Assembly (NCBI GenBank): GCA_035517695.1
Contig: DATIYI010000365.1
Location: forward strand, 1 to 64,000
Source: DATFVJ01 sp035517695
GTDB taxonomy: Bacteria; Actinomycetota; Actinomycetes; Streptosporangiales; Streptosporangiaceae
Direction of reading: 5' to 3'
DNA: 64,000 nt
Positions 27,814 through 35,219 of the stretch are shown one piece after another. The notes beneath the pieces are model-generated. The model was not told where the DNA came from and did not search any database. It saw only the letters and a list, made by a program, of their open reading frames with translations. Made by a program: the position numbers and the translations under genes. Within the stretch, counting starts at the first letter, position 1; each line of letters opens with the position of its first letter.

Positions 27814-28578
27814 ATGACCACCGTACCCAGTACCACTGTCACCCGGCGCGAGCCGGAACTGCCTGGCCAGACCGTCGTCATCATCGGCGGCAGCGCGGGC
27901 ATCGGGCTGGAGACAGCCCGCCGGGCTCGCGCCGAGGGGGCCGATGTCATCCTGGTCGCCCGGCGCCCGGACCGGCTGCGGCAGGCCGCGGCCGAAGTCG
28001 GCGCCAGCGGCGCCGCGGCCTTTGACGCCACCGACCCGGCCGCACTCGAAGGGTTCTTCGCCGGGCTGCCCGCGCCGGTCGACCACGTGATGGTCACCGG
28101 CCCCGGCCCGTACTACGCGCCCTTGGCCGAACTGGACCGCGAGCGGGCACACCACGCCTTCGACGATCGCCAGTGGCTGGCCATCGAGGTGGCCCGGCTG
28201 TCCGCCGGGCGGGTGCGGCCCGGCGGCACGCTGCTGTTCATGGGCGGCACCGCCGGCCGCAGCCGGGGGCCCGGCCTGTCGTTCATCACGGCGGCCACCG
28301 CCGCGATGCCCGCCCTGATCGCCAACCTCGCGGTCGAGATCGCGCCGGTCCGGGTCAACCTGATCGCCCCCGGCTTCGTCGATACCCCGCTGTCCGCGTC
28401 ACTGCTCGGTGACGACCTCGAAGCGCGCCGGGCCCAGCTCCGAGCCACGCTCCCGATCGGCCGCGTGGTAGCTCCGTCCGACGTGGCCGCTCTAGCGGTC
28501 CACATCATGACCAACACAGCCATCACCGGCGCCACCTACGACATCGACGGCGGCCAGCAGCTCATCCCTGGAACGTGA
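27814..28578 (+). CDS. short-chain dehydrogenase family protein without YxxxK
   Basis: A 254-residue classical-length SDR. The cofactor motif is GGSAGIGLE and the C-terminal end (TNTAITGATYDIDGGQQL) is typical of the family. At the catalytic site, where YxxxK is expected, the sequence is SFITAATAAMPAL, lacking both Tyr and Lys. It therefore probably binds NAD(P) but does not do normal SDR chemistry. ATG 27814 follows AAGGA. It is divergent from the MBL gene and co-directional with the NmrA-type gene downstream. Confidence 0.8.
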   Translation: MTTVPSTTVTRREPELPGQTVVIIGGSAGIGLETARRARAEGADVILVARRPDRLRQAAAEVGASGAAAFDATDPAALEGFFAGLPAPVDHVMVTGPGPYYAPLAELDRERAHHAFDDRQWLAIEVARLSAGRVRPGGTLLFMGGTAGRSRGPGLSFITAATAAMPALIANLAVEIAPVRVNLIAPGFVDTPLSASLLGDDLEARRAQLRATLPIGRVVAPSDVAALAVHIMTNTAITGATYDIDGGQQLIPGT

Positions 28579-28774
28579 GGCATAGGTCTACGCAAACCCG
28601 CCTAAAAGGATCCTTGATTCCGGAGATTACGGGCCTGGTTATGACCGCCGGGGGGTGTTATGCCGGGGTCACGGCGTATCCGGACGGCGGCGGGCGGACC
28701 GTGGCCGCGCGGGCCCGCCGGGAGCGGGTGCGGCTGGCGGCGAGACTGACCGGGCTTACCGGAAGGAAGACACG

Positions 28775-29641
28775 ATGAGCATCGCGGTGATCGGCGCCAC
28801 CGGCCGGGTCGGCAGCGAGATCGTCCGCGGCGTGCTCGCGCGCGGCGAGGCGGTCACCGCGCTGGTTCGTGACCCCGGCAAGGCCCGCCGCGCCTTCGGT
28901 GAGCCTAGCGGGCTGCACATCCGCGCCACGTGCCTGGATGACCCGCGCGACCTGGCTGGGGCGTTGGAGGGGATCCGTGCGGTGTTCATCGCGATGGGGT
29001 CGACCGGGACCGAGGGTGTCCTGCAGCGGATCGCGATCAATGCTGCCGCCGGGGCCGGCTCGGTCGGGCAGGTCACCCGCCTGTCGGTGCTCAACGCCTC
29101 GGCAGGCTCGCTGGGCATCAACCAGCGGGCCCACGACAGCATCGACCAGTTCGCCGCCTCCACCGGCGTGCCGTACTCGACGATCCGCCCCACGATCTTC
29201 TCGGCGTCGCTGCTCGCCGCCGCGCGCGAGGTGCGCGCCTCGCGCACCTGGACCGGGCTGGCCGGCCGCGGCCGGATGGCCCTGATCGACCACCGCGACG
29301 TGGCCGAGGCCGGGCTGCGCGTGCTCAGCGACCCGGCGCTATGGGGCACCCACCACGACCTCACCGGGCCGGCCCTCATGTCGTGGCCGGAGGCGCTCGA
29401 GCTGCTCTCGGCGGAACTCGGCGAGCCCGTCACCTTCCGCGTCGTGGCCGAGCGGGAGTTCCTGGAGCGGCTCACTGGCGCCGGGGTGCCGGCGGGCACC
29501 GCCGAGCTGCTCATCACGCGCGAGTGGGCGATCCTGGCCGGCGAGAACGACTACACGACCGGCACCTTCCAGCAGATCACCGGCCACCCCCCACGCCCCG
29601 TCACCGAGTTCCTGCACGACCACCGCGCCGGATTCCTCTGA
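28775..29641 (+). CDS. NmrA-type NAD(P)H-binding protein
   Basis: A 288-residue protein that opens with IAVIGATGRVGSEIVRGVLA, a clean GxxGxxG dinucleotide motif. It continues as NmrA/NAD(P)H azoreductase-like proteins do (RPTIFSASLLAA, VAEAGLRVLSDP). No YxxxK is seen. ATG 28775 follows GGAAGGAAG. It lies about 200 bases after the SDR gene on the same strand and may be cotranscribed. Oxidoreductase or redox-sensing roles are both possible. The 28579-28774 interval has a short open frame (MTAGGCYAGVTAYPDGGGRT and on) that I do not recognise. Confidence 0.8.
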   Translation: MSIAVIGATGRVGSEIVRGVLARGEAVTALVRDPGKARRAFGEPSGLHIRATCLDDPRDLAGALEGIRAVFIAMGSTGTEGVLQRIAINAAAGAGSVGQVTRLSVLNASAGSLGINQRAHDSIDQFAASTGVPYSTIRPTIFSASLLAAAREVRASRTWTGLAGRGRMALIDHRDVAEAGLRVLSDPALWGTHHDLTGPALMSWPEALELLSAELGEPVTFRVVAEREFLERLTGAGVPAGTAELLITREWAILAGENDYTTGTFQQITGHPPRPVTEFLHDHRAGFL

Positions 29642-29802
29642 CGCCCGCGCCTCGTCCCCGCCCGAACCCGCCCGGCGGCTGCCTCGCCAGCACCGGCCCC
29701 GGCCTGGCCCCTTCCGGTAACCCACCGAATCAGAGCTGCCCAGCTACGAGGCTCGGCAGCGACCGGGTCCCTGATTCAGGCCACCCGGTATGCCCGCTGC
29801 GA

Positions 29803-29817
29803 ATCTGATAATCAGAT
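29803..29817. promoter_or_regulatory. palindromic operator of the toxin-antitoxin pair
   Basis: ATCTGAT-A-ATCAGAT is a perfect palindrome with one central base, ending 11 bases before the antitoxin ATG. It overlaps a possible -10 box (TATGAT, 29817-29822), which would make the transcript nearly leaderless. Autorepression by the antitoxin through such a site is usual for Phd/VapB-type operons; binding itself is inferred. Confidence 0.6.
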
Positions 29818-29828
29818 ATGATTGGCCT

Positions 29829-30086
29829 ATGCGAACGATGTCCGCGACCGAAGCCTCGCGCAACTTCTCGGACCTGCTCGACGCGATCGAGCGGGGGGAG
29901 ACCGTCACGATCACCCGCGGGAATCGTGTGATCGCGGAGATGAGGCCTGCCCGGCGCCGTACCGGCGCGGACCTGCGCGCCGCACTGGAGCACATCCCGC
30001 CGCCCGATGATCATTTCGCTGAGGACATCGCTGCCGCGCTGGCCCTGATCTCCGGTGAGGGGAACGATCCGTGGGCCGGCGCCTGA
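29829..30086 (+). CDS. Phd/YefM-type antitoxin
   Basis: An 85-residue protein starting MRTMSATEASRNFSDLLDAI and ERGETVTITRGNRVIAEMRP, the DNA-binding Phd fold. The acidic C-terminus (DDHFAEDIAAALAL) is the likely toxin-binding tail. I start it at ATG 29829, after the palindromic operator. It overlaps the PIN toxin gene by 16 bases, the usual arrangement for coupled antitoxin and toxin synthesis. It would bind and neutralise the toxin and repress the operon. Confidence 0.85.
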   Translation: MRTMSATEASRNFSDLLDAIERGETVTITRGNRVIAEMRPARRRTGADLRAALEHIPPPDDHFAEDIAAALALISGEGNDPWAGA

Positions 30087-30469
30087 TCCTGGATACCAAT
30101 GTCCTGATTGCCTATGAGCGCGGCACGGTTGACCGGGCTGCCCTGGATGGCGACGAGCTGGCGATCGCGGCTGTGACCGTTGCCGAGTACAGAGTTGGCA
30201 TTGAACTTGCCGGCACGCCGGAACGGGCCGCTGATCGCGCCCGCGCGCTCGTGGCCATCATGTCCGCCGTGGACGTCCTTGACTACAGCGAAGTAACTGC
30301 CGCTTACCATGCCCGCCTGATCGCGCACGCCCGCCGGGCCGGCCAGCCTCGCGGCGCTCATGATCTCATCATCGCCGCGCATGCCCTGCAGAGCGATCGC
30401 ATCATCCTCAGCTTCGATGCGAACGCACGGTTCGCGGATCTGCCCGGCGTGAGCGCAACCGCGCTCTAG
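30071..30469 (+). CDS. vapC: PIN-domain toxin (VapC family)
   Basis: A 132-residue PIN ribonuclease. The acidic active site is complete: Asp in LILDTNVLIAYE, Glu in VAEYRVG, Asp in GAHDLIIAAHAL and Asp in LSFDANARF. VapC proteins cleave tRNA or rRNA at a metal-dependent site and stop growth unless held by the antitoxin. It overlaps the antitoxin gene. It lies about 280 bases inside the right end of the integrated element, a place where toxin-antitoxin pairs are often found and can stabilise the island. Confidence 0.88.
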   Translation: MGRRLILDTNVLIAYERGTVDRAALDGDELAIAAVTVAEYRVGIELAGTPERAADRARALVAIMSAVDVLDYSEVTAAYHARLIAHARRAGQPRGAHDLIIAAHALQSDRIILSFDANARFADLPGVSATAL

Positions 30470-30746
30470 GGCGGGGCGTTGCTTCTTCGCTAGCTCGCCC
30501 CTGACGTCCGTTGTTGCCGGGTTGTGGCCAGCGGCGAGTACGCCACGGTACCGCAGCTTCCCCTCATCCAGCAGCTGCCAGCGCCCGTCTCGCCAGCGCC
30601 CAGGACCGATGCGACACGGTCGCAGGCGTTCCATGGGCGCGAGGACAAAGCGAACTGCATACCAATGTGTGCCGCTTGGCATCGTCCAGGATCGTCCGTT
30701 GCCGCGCCGCTGCCGCGCGCCGTTGCCGCGGTTCACGTTCATGGCG

Positions 30747-30768
30747 ACGGTCAGATGGCGGTCAAATG
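30747..30768. repeat. candidate integrase arm-type sites, right end
   Basis: Two tandem 11-bp units, ACGGTCAGATG and GCGGTCAAATG, are followed by ATC, 56 bases before the right att copy. They match the pair at 1238-1259 in the same orientation with unit order reversed. No gene is seen between vapC (30469) and here; a minus-strand open frame passes through this interval, but I see no start signal for it. Confidence 0.6.
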
Positions 30769-30823
30769 ATCTTGGGGTCCGCCTGCGCGGTCTCCGGTTA
30801 GGGATCTGAACTGGGCTTTTGGG

Positions 30824-30897
30824 TGCGCCTGGCAGGATTCGAACCTGCGACCGGCTGCTTAGAAGGCAGCTGCTCTGTCCAGCTGAGCTACAGGCGC
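30824..30897 (-). tRNA. tRNA-Arg (anticodon TCT)
   Basis: On the minus strand the sequence begins GCGCCTGTAGCTCAG and has a 7-bp acceptor stem (GCGCCTG with CAGGCGC). The D-loop, an anticodon loop CTTCTAA giving anticodon TCT, and the T-arm GGTTCGAATCC all fold normally. CCA is not encoded. The 3' half (30825-30868) is the right copy of the att repeat, so the tRNA was rebuilt by the integrating element and stays functional. Confidence 0.95.
30825..30868. repeat. att site, right copy of 44-bp direct repeat
   Basis: This is identical to 1077-1120. It covers the tRNA-Arg gene from the anticodon loop to the last acceptor base and is where the crossover must have taken place. Beyond 30868 the sequence continues as the tRNA 5' half, while the left copy continues with unrelated bases, which fixes the repeat edge. 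Confidence 0.9.
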
Positions 30898-30992
30898 TCC
30901 CGCCTCATTGTGCCCGTTGCCGGCCACCTGGTGGGCCCGCACGGCGGGGTCGATGCTGCGTCTTCTCGCGTCCGCGATTAAGGTCGGGAGCC

Positions 30993-32057
30993 GTGATCGC
31001 GCAGCGGCGGCGGGCCTCGTGGTTGCACCGCCCCACGTCCGACGATAGCGCGGCTGGATGGCAGGTCGCGGTCGGCCTGGCGGCAGGGGCCGCCCTCGAC
31101 GCCCTATTGCCCGACCCGCGCAGGGGCCACCCGGTTGCCGCGTTCGGCCGGGCCGCGGGCGCCCTCGAGGACCGCCTGTACGCGGCGACCAAGGTCCGCG
31201 GCGGCTTGCACGGCGCCGTGTGCCTGCTCGGCGCCGCCGCCCCGGCCGCGCTGGCGCACCATCTCACCCGCGGCCGGCCCGCAGCGCGGATCGCCGCTAT
31301 CGCCGCCGCCAGCTGGGCTGTCCTGGGCGCGGCTTCGCTGGCAACTGAAGCCGAACGGCTTGCGCTGGCCCTCGAGTCCGGGGACGTGGCGGCCGCCAGG
31401 GCACAGCTGCCCAGCCTCTGCGGACGCGATCCTGCCCCGCTCGACCCGGCAGGGCTGGCCAGGGCCGCAGTTGAGTCTGTCGCGGAGAACACGTGTGATG
31501 CTGTTGTCGCGCCGCTGCTTTGGGGCAGTGCTGCGGGCTTGACTGGTCTGGTTGTCTACCGTGCCCTGAACACCCTCGACGCGATGATCGGCTACCGGTC
31601 GCCTCGCTACCTCGAGTTCGGCTGGGCGGCGGCACGCCTCGACGACGTCGCCAACGTGGCGCCGGCCCGCCTGACGGGCCTGCTGGCCGCGGCGTGCTCG
31701 CCCGCGGTAGGCGGCCGCCCCGCCGCGACGCTGCGCGCCATGGGCTCTTTCGGGGCCAGGCATCCCAGCCCTAACGCCGGGCGCTGCGAGGCGGCGTTCG
31801 CGGGTGCCCTCGGTATCAAGTTGGGCGGCACCAATGTGTACGAGGGCGTGGCGGAAGACCGGCCGCAGCTCGGTGACGGACGCGCTCCCTGCGCCATGGA
31901 CATCCGCCGCGCGATCCGGCTGTCGCGCGCCGTGACCTGGGCCGCCGTCGGGGTCGCGGGGTTGACTGCCACGCTCGCTCCCCAGTTATCCCCGTGGTCG
32001 GCCGTGGGTGCCCGCCATGTGCGGGCACGACGTCGGATGCGGGCAAGAGCGTGCTGA
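30993..32057 (+). CDS. cobD: adenosylcobinamide-phosphate synthase CobD/CbiB
   Basis: A 354-residue integral membrane protein of the CobD/CbiB family, which attaches aminopropanol to adenosylcobyric acid in cobalamin synthesis. Family segments are DALLPDPRRGHPVAAFG near the N-terminus, SVAENTCDAVVAPLLWG, RALNTLDAMIGYRS and FGWAAARLDDVANVAPARLT. GTG 30993 follows GGGAG. The last 20-30 residues (ARHVRARRRMRARAC) overlap cobQ in another frame and look read-through, so the natural stop may have been lost. The gene follows the tRNA directly and was probably a cobD-cobQ operon. Confidence 0.85.
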   Translation: MIAQRRRASWLHRPTSDDSAAGWQVAVGLAAGAALDALLPDPRRGHPVAAFGRAAGALEDRLYAATKVRGGLHGAVCLLGAAAPAALAHHLTRGRPAARIAAIAAASWAVLGAASLATEAERLALALESGDVAAARAQLPSLCGRDPAPLDPAGLARAAVESVAENTCDAVVAPLLWGSAAGLTGLVVYRALNTLDAMIGYRSPRYLEFGWAAARLDDVANVAPARLTGLLAAACSPAVGGRPAATLRAMGSFGARHPSPNAGRCEAAFAGALGIKLGGTNVYEGVAEDRPQLGDGRAPCAMDIRRAIRLSRAVTWAAVGVAGLTATLAPQLSPWSAVGARHVRARRRMRARAC

Positions 32058-32230
32058 CCGCCCGGCTGTGCCGGTGGATTGCCAGGCGCGGAATCCGGGT
32101 CGCGCCGTTCAAGGCGCAGAACATGTCGTTGAACTCCGCTGTCACCCGCGGCGGCGCCGAGATTGGCCGTGACCAGGTAATGCAGGCCGCCGCCGCTGGG
32201 ACGCTGCCGAGCTGTTGCATTATTTGCTAG
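31994..32230 (+). pseudogene. cobQ: cobyric acid synthase, N-terminal remnant
   Basis: The frame reads CAGTTSDAGKSVLTARLCRW, RVAPFKAQNMSLNSAVTRGG and AEIGRDQVMQAAAAG, the N-terminal ATP-binding domain of CobQ (normally about 490 residues). It ends abruptly at LPSCCIIC after roughly 75 codons, where the opposite-strand hydrolase begins. The glutaminase domain and most of the synthetase are missing. The first residues (VVGRGCPPC) do not match a normal CobQ start, so the 5' end is also disturbed. The enzyme would amidate the corrin ring side chains. Confidence 0.8.
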
Positions 32231-33051
32231 GACTGCAGGAAGGCCAGCAGGTCGGCGTTGATCGTCTTGGCCTGGGTGGTTGGCATGCCGTGCGGGAATC
32301 CGTGGTACGTCTTCAGCGTCCCGTTCTGCGCGAGCCGCGCGGATAGCGGTCCGGAGTCGGCGTAGGGAACGATCTGGTCGTCGTCGCCGTGCATCACGAG
32401 GACCGGCACCGTGATCTTCTTGAGGTCCTCGGTGAAATCGGTCTGGGAGAAGGCAACGATGCCGTCGTAGTGTGCCTTCGCTCCGCCCATCATTCCCTGC
32501 CGCCACCAGTTCTCGATGATCGCTTCCGAGGGTTCCACGCCGGGCCGGTTGAAGCCGTAGAAGGGGCCCGACGGCAGGGCCCGGTAGAACTCGGACCGGT
32601 TTGCGGCCAGTTGGGCCTGGAGGTCGTCGAAGACGCTCTTGGGCAGGCCGCCGGGGTTGGCATCGGTCTGCACCATGAGCGGCGGCACCGAACTGATCAG
32701 GACCGCTTTCGCCACCCGGCTCTCACCGTGCCGGGCGATGTAGCGCACGACTTCGCCGCCACCGGTGGAGTGCCCGACATGAATGGCGTCACGGAGATCG
32801 AGATGGGCCGTCACCGCAGCCAGGTCGTCGGCGTAGTGGTCCATGTCGTGACCGTCGCTGGTCTGCGTGGAGCGCCCGTGCCCGCGCCGGTCATGGGCGA
32901 TGACACGGTAGCCGTGCTGGAGGAAGAACAGCATCTGGGTGTCCCAGTCGTCGCCCGAAAGCGGCCAGCCGTGACTGAAGACAATCGGCTGGCCCGAGCC
33001 CCAGTCCTTGTAGAAGATCTCCGTGCCATCGGCCGTCGTGATCGTGCCCAT
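32227..33051 (-). CDS. alpha/beta hydrolase (chloroperoxidase/arylesterase group)
   Basis: A 274-residue protein of the non-haem chloroperoxidase-like alpha/beta hydrolases. It has the oxyanion segment FSHGWPLSGDDWD, the nucleophile elbow VGHSTGGGEV, acid Asp in HGDDDQIVPY and His in GFPHGMP. The length is standard for bacterial chloroperoxidase/arylesterase enzymes, which hydrolyse esters or, with peroxide and acetate, make peracid. Its 3' end abuts the cobQ truncation point, so an insertion or deletion event placed it here. Its start is ATG 33051. Confidence 0.85.
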   Translation of the reverse strand: MGTITTADGTEIFYKDWGSGQPIVFSHGWPLSGDDWDTQMLFFLQHGYRVIAHDRRGHGRSTQTSDGHDMDHYADDLAAVTAHLDLRDAIHVGHSTGGGEVVRYIARHGESRVAKAVLISSVPPLMVQTDANPGGLPKSVFDDLQAQLAANRSEFYRALPSGPFYGFNRPGVEPSEAIIENWWRQGMMGGAKAHYDGIVAFSQTDFTEDLKKITVPVLVMHGDDDQIVPYADSGPLSARLAQNGTLKTYHGFPHGMPTTQAKTINADLLAFLQS

Positions 33052-33198
33052 GTTATGCCTCCACTGGTCTGGCGTTGACGCCGGAACGTCCGCACCGGCA
33101 GCGTAATCGTCTTTCTGCCAGCACTCCAGGCCACTCGGCTACCGCCGCGGGTGAAATCCGCGGGATCGGCATCCGATCTGGAACGTGACAGACCGTGC

Positions 33199-33420
33199 GG
33201 CTCACACCGCCGCGACGGGCGCACCCCGGTGGCCTTGCCGTAGTTGCCGGTGATCTCGGTGATCTGCACGCCGCAGCGCAGGTCCACTTCGTGCTCGCGG
33301 TGCAGGTCGGCGAAGATCCGGGCGGGCTGGCGGCCGAGGACCCGCAGCAGCGGCAGTTCCGCCGTCTCCAGCACGGTGACCTCGACACCGGCCAGATCGA
33401 GACCCCGGACTCACTCAGCG
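33199..33420 (-). pseudogene. FAD-dependent oxidoreductase fragment
   Basis: Reading VLETAELPLLRVLGRQPARI, FADLHREHEVDLRCGVQITE and ITGNYGKATGVR gives a piece of the NAD(H)-binding region of ferredoxin-reductase-type flavoproteins. Upstream, a different frame carries the preceding residues, so a frameshift is present, and both ends of the protein are missing. No function remains. Confidence 0.65.
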
Positions 33421-33477
33421 CAGCTAGCGGATTTGTCATCGAACGGTCCCTCTTCCCGCCTCACGGCGGCATCATGG

Positions 33478-33810
33478 TCAGCCCGGCACGCCCGCGAGCG
33501 CGAAGAACTCGGCCCGGGAGTGAGCGTCTGCGCGCAGCGTTCCCAGCAGCGCCGAGGTGATGGTCGTGGCGCCGAGTGCCCGCACCCCGCGCAACGTCAT
33601 GCGCGAGTGCCCGGCCTCCAGCACCACGCCAGCACCGCGGGGACGCAGACAGGCGCCCAGGCGGTCGGCGACCTGCTTGGTTAGCCGCTCCTGGGTCTGC
33701 GGCCGGGCGGCGAAGTGCTCGACCAGCCGGGCCAGCTTGGACAGGCCCAGGATGCGCTCTCCGGGCAGGTAACCAACGTGGGCGACGCCGGAAAAGGTCT
33801 TCGGCCCTTC
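33478..33810 (-). pseudogene. folE: GTP cyclohydrolase I, C-terminal remnant
   Basis: The frame reads TFSGVAHVGYLPGERILGLS, KLARLVEHFAARPQTQERLT and QVADRLGACLRP, the C-terminal half of FolE. The zinc-ligand segment, normally HTCMxxRG, reads GHSRMTLRG here, so one Cys ligand is Arg. The N-terminal half is absent; the frame is instead fused to the regulator remnant upstream. It cannot make the folate precursor dihydroneopterin triphosphate. Confidence 0.75.
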
Positions 33811-34440
33811 GAGTTTCGCCTGCTGGCGGGCCGGTGCCGATAACGACACAGCAGCGTCCCGGCCGGGGATCGAGCGCGGGGTACATCCCGCCGGTGCCGA
33901 GACCGGCGACCGCCCCTCGATCAGCGCCAGGTTCATGCCGCAGACGAGGCGGGGATGATCGGCAGCCAGCCGATGGAACGGGCAGTTGCCCAGCCGGACG
34001 ATGCCATCCTCGTCCTGCCACGGCTCGAAACCGTGCGCGCGCAGCACGCTCCCGATGTCCTGGCGCGTGCCGCCGCGGGCACAACTGGCTCGGCTGCGCC
34101 TCCCGAGTTCGGCGCCGAATTGCTGCGCGGCGTCGAACAACGCGCCCCAGCTCGCGTCGCTGGAGTCGGACTCGACGGCCTGCACGAGCAGCCGCGCCGC
34201 CAGCTCATACTCCCGTGGCGGCACGCTCACCGCGAACTCATTGCCGGACCGGGTGTAGAGCTTCGCCGGACGGCCGGCCCCGGGGCCCCCCGGCCTGGGG
34301 GCCGCTGGTAGGAGGCGGCTAGCAAGCCCAGCTCGACGAGCTTGTCCAGGTGGTAGGCGGCCAGTGGACGGCCAATCCCGGCTGCGGCGGCAGCTTCATC
34401 CCGGCCAACCGGCTCAGTCTGCCTGGTCACGAACTCATAC
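33811..34440 (-). pseudogene. HTH transcriptional regulator, broken
   Basis: The frame near 34430 gives a winged-helix segment (VGRDEAAAAAGIGRPLAAYH, LDKLVELGLLAASYQRPPGR). After a shift near 34275 the next frame gives REYELAARLLVQAVES and GFEPWQDEDGIVRLGNCPFH, LVCGMNLALIEG. A second shift then separates the C-terminal CCVVIGTGPPA segment. The middle and end resemble ArsR-like regulators of iron-sulfur type with a GNCPFH motif. The N-terminus runs out near 34440. The frame fuses into the folE remnant, so both were joined by a deletion. Confidence 0.65.
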
Positions 34441-34469
34441 AGTGATCGTCACCCCGGGGTTCGGCGCGC

Positions 34470-35219
34470 TTAGTACGGGGCACCGATCCTGCGCCACTTG
34501 CGCGCGCCGGTACCCGGTTCGGAGGGCGGGGCGGGACGGCGGCTGCGGTAGACGATGTAGGGCCGCCACAGGTACCACAGCGGGTAACTCCAGGCGTGCA
34601 CAAGCCGGCTGAACGGCCACAGCGCCCAGATCATCCACGCGGCGGTCGCGTGCAGCTGGTAGATGAATGGCGCGTCCACGATTGGCTGCACGTCCGGGGA
34701 ACCGATGAACAGACCGCGGAACCACGGCGCCACGGTGGTGCGGTAGTCGTACCCGTGCCCGAGCAGGTTGATCCCGATCGTGGGGGCGATGCCGGTGAGG
34801 ATCACGATCAGCAGCAGGGTCAGGGTGACATAGTCGATTGGCACGGTCGTGGCCCGCACCCGCTGTACCAGCAGCCGCCTGGCGGCCAGCACGATCACGC
34901 CGCCGATCACGAGCACCGCGGCCAGCGTCCCGGCCCCGGCGGAGAACCACCGGTAGACGTTCTCGGGGATGCCGATCGCCTTGGTCCACCGCTCCGGGAT
35001 GAGGATGCCGATCACGTGCCCGCCGATGGCGGCCAAGGTGCCGTAGTGGAACAGCGGCGACCCCCACTTGAGCATGCGGCGCTCCTGTAGCTGCGTGGAG
35101 CGGCTTGTCCAGCCGAACTGGTCGTAACGCCACCGCCACACGTGCCCGACGGCGAACACACCGAGCGCAAGGTAGGGCAAGGCCACCCACCAGAACACCT
35201 CCGCGGCGGTGGCATTCAC
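34470..35219 (-). CDS. narI: respiratory nitrate reductase gamma subunit
   Basis: A 249-residue membrane cytochrome b subunit with five hydrophobic helices. His residues in the helices (GHVWRW, FHYGTLAAIGGHVIGIL, HATAAWMIWALWPFSRLVHAW) are in the places expected for the two haem b ligand pairs. NarI takes electrons from menaquinol and passes them to NarH. It starts at GTG 35219, overlapping the narJ stop (GTGA). The last gene of narGHJI, it has the normal length and no lesion. Confidence 0.93.
   Translation of the reverse strand: MNATAAEVFWWVALPYLALGVFAVGHVWRWRYDQFGWTSRSTQLQERRMLKWGSPLFHYGTLAAIGGHVIGILIPERWTKAIGIPENVYRWFSAGAGTLAAVLVIGGVIVLAARRLLVQRVRATTVPIDYVTLTLLLIVILTGIAPTIGINLLGHGYDYRTTVAPWFRGLFIGSPDVQPIVDAPFIYQLHATAAWMIWALWPFSRLVHAWSYPLWYLWRPYIVYRSRRPAPPSEPGTGARKWRRIGAPY

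Larger units (their letters stand above)
1077..30868. mobile_element. 29.7-kb integrated mobilizable element at tRNA-Arg(UCU)
   Basis: A perfect 44-bp direct repeat, equal to the 3' part of the tRNA-Arg gene, bounds this segment at 1077-1120 and 30825-30868. A tyrosine integrase gene lies just inside the left end. Paired 11-bp repeats lie just inside both ends, and mobC and relaxase genes lie at 9.4-11.8 kb. This matches integrative mobilizable or conjugative elements that use tRNA 3' ends as attB. I see no FtsK/TraB-like transfer ATPase, replication initiator or phage structural gene, so a mobilizable island fits better than a full conjugative element or prophage. Integrase, mobC and relaxase are all broken, so the element looks fixed. 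The cargo is mainly catabolic and redox enzymes with LuxR regulators. Confidence 0.85.

Noticed and set aside
1077..30868. Prophage
   Set aside because: No capsid, terminase, portal, tail or lysis genes; mobC and relaxase point to mobilization instead.
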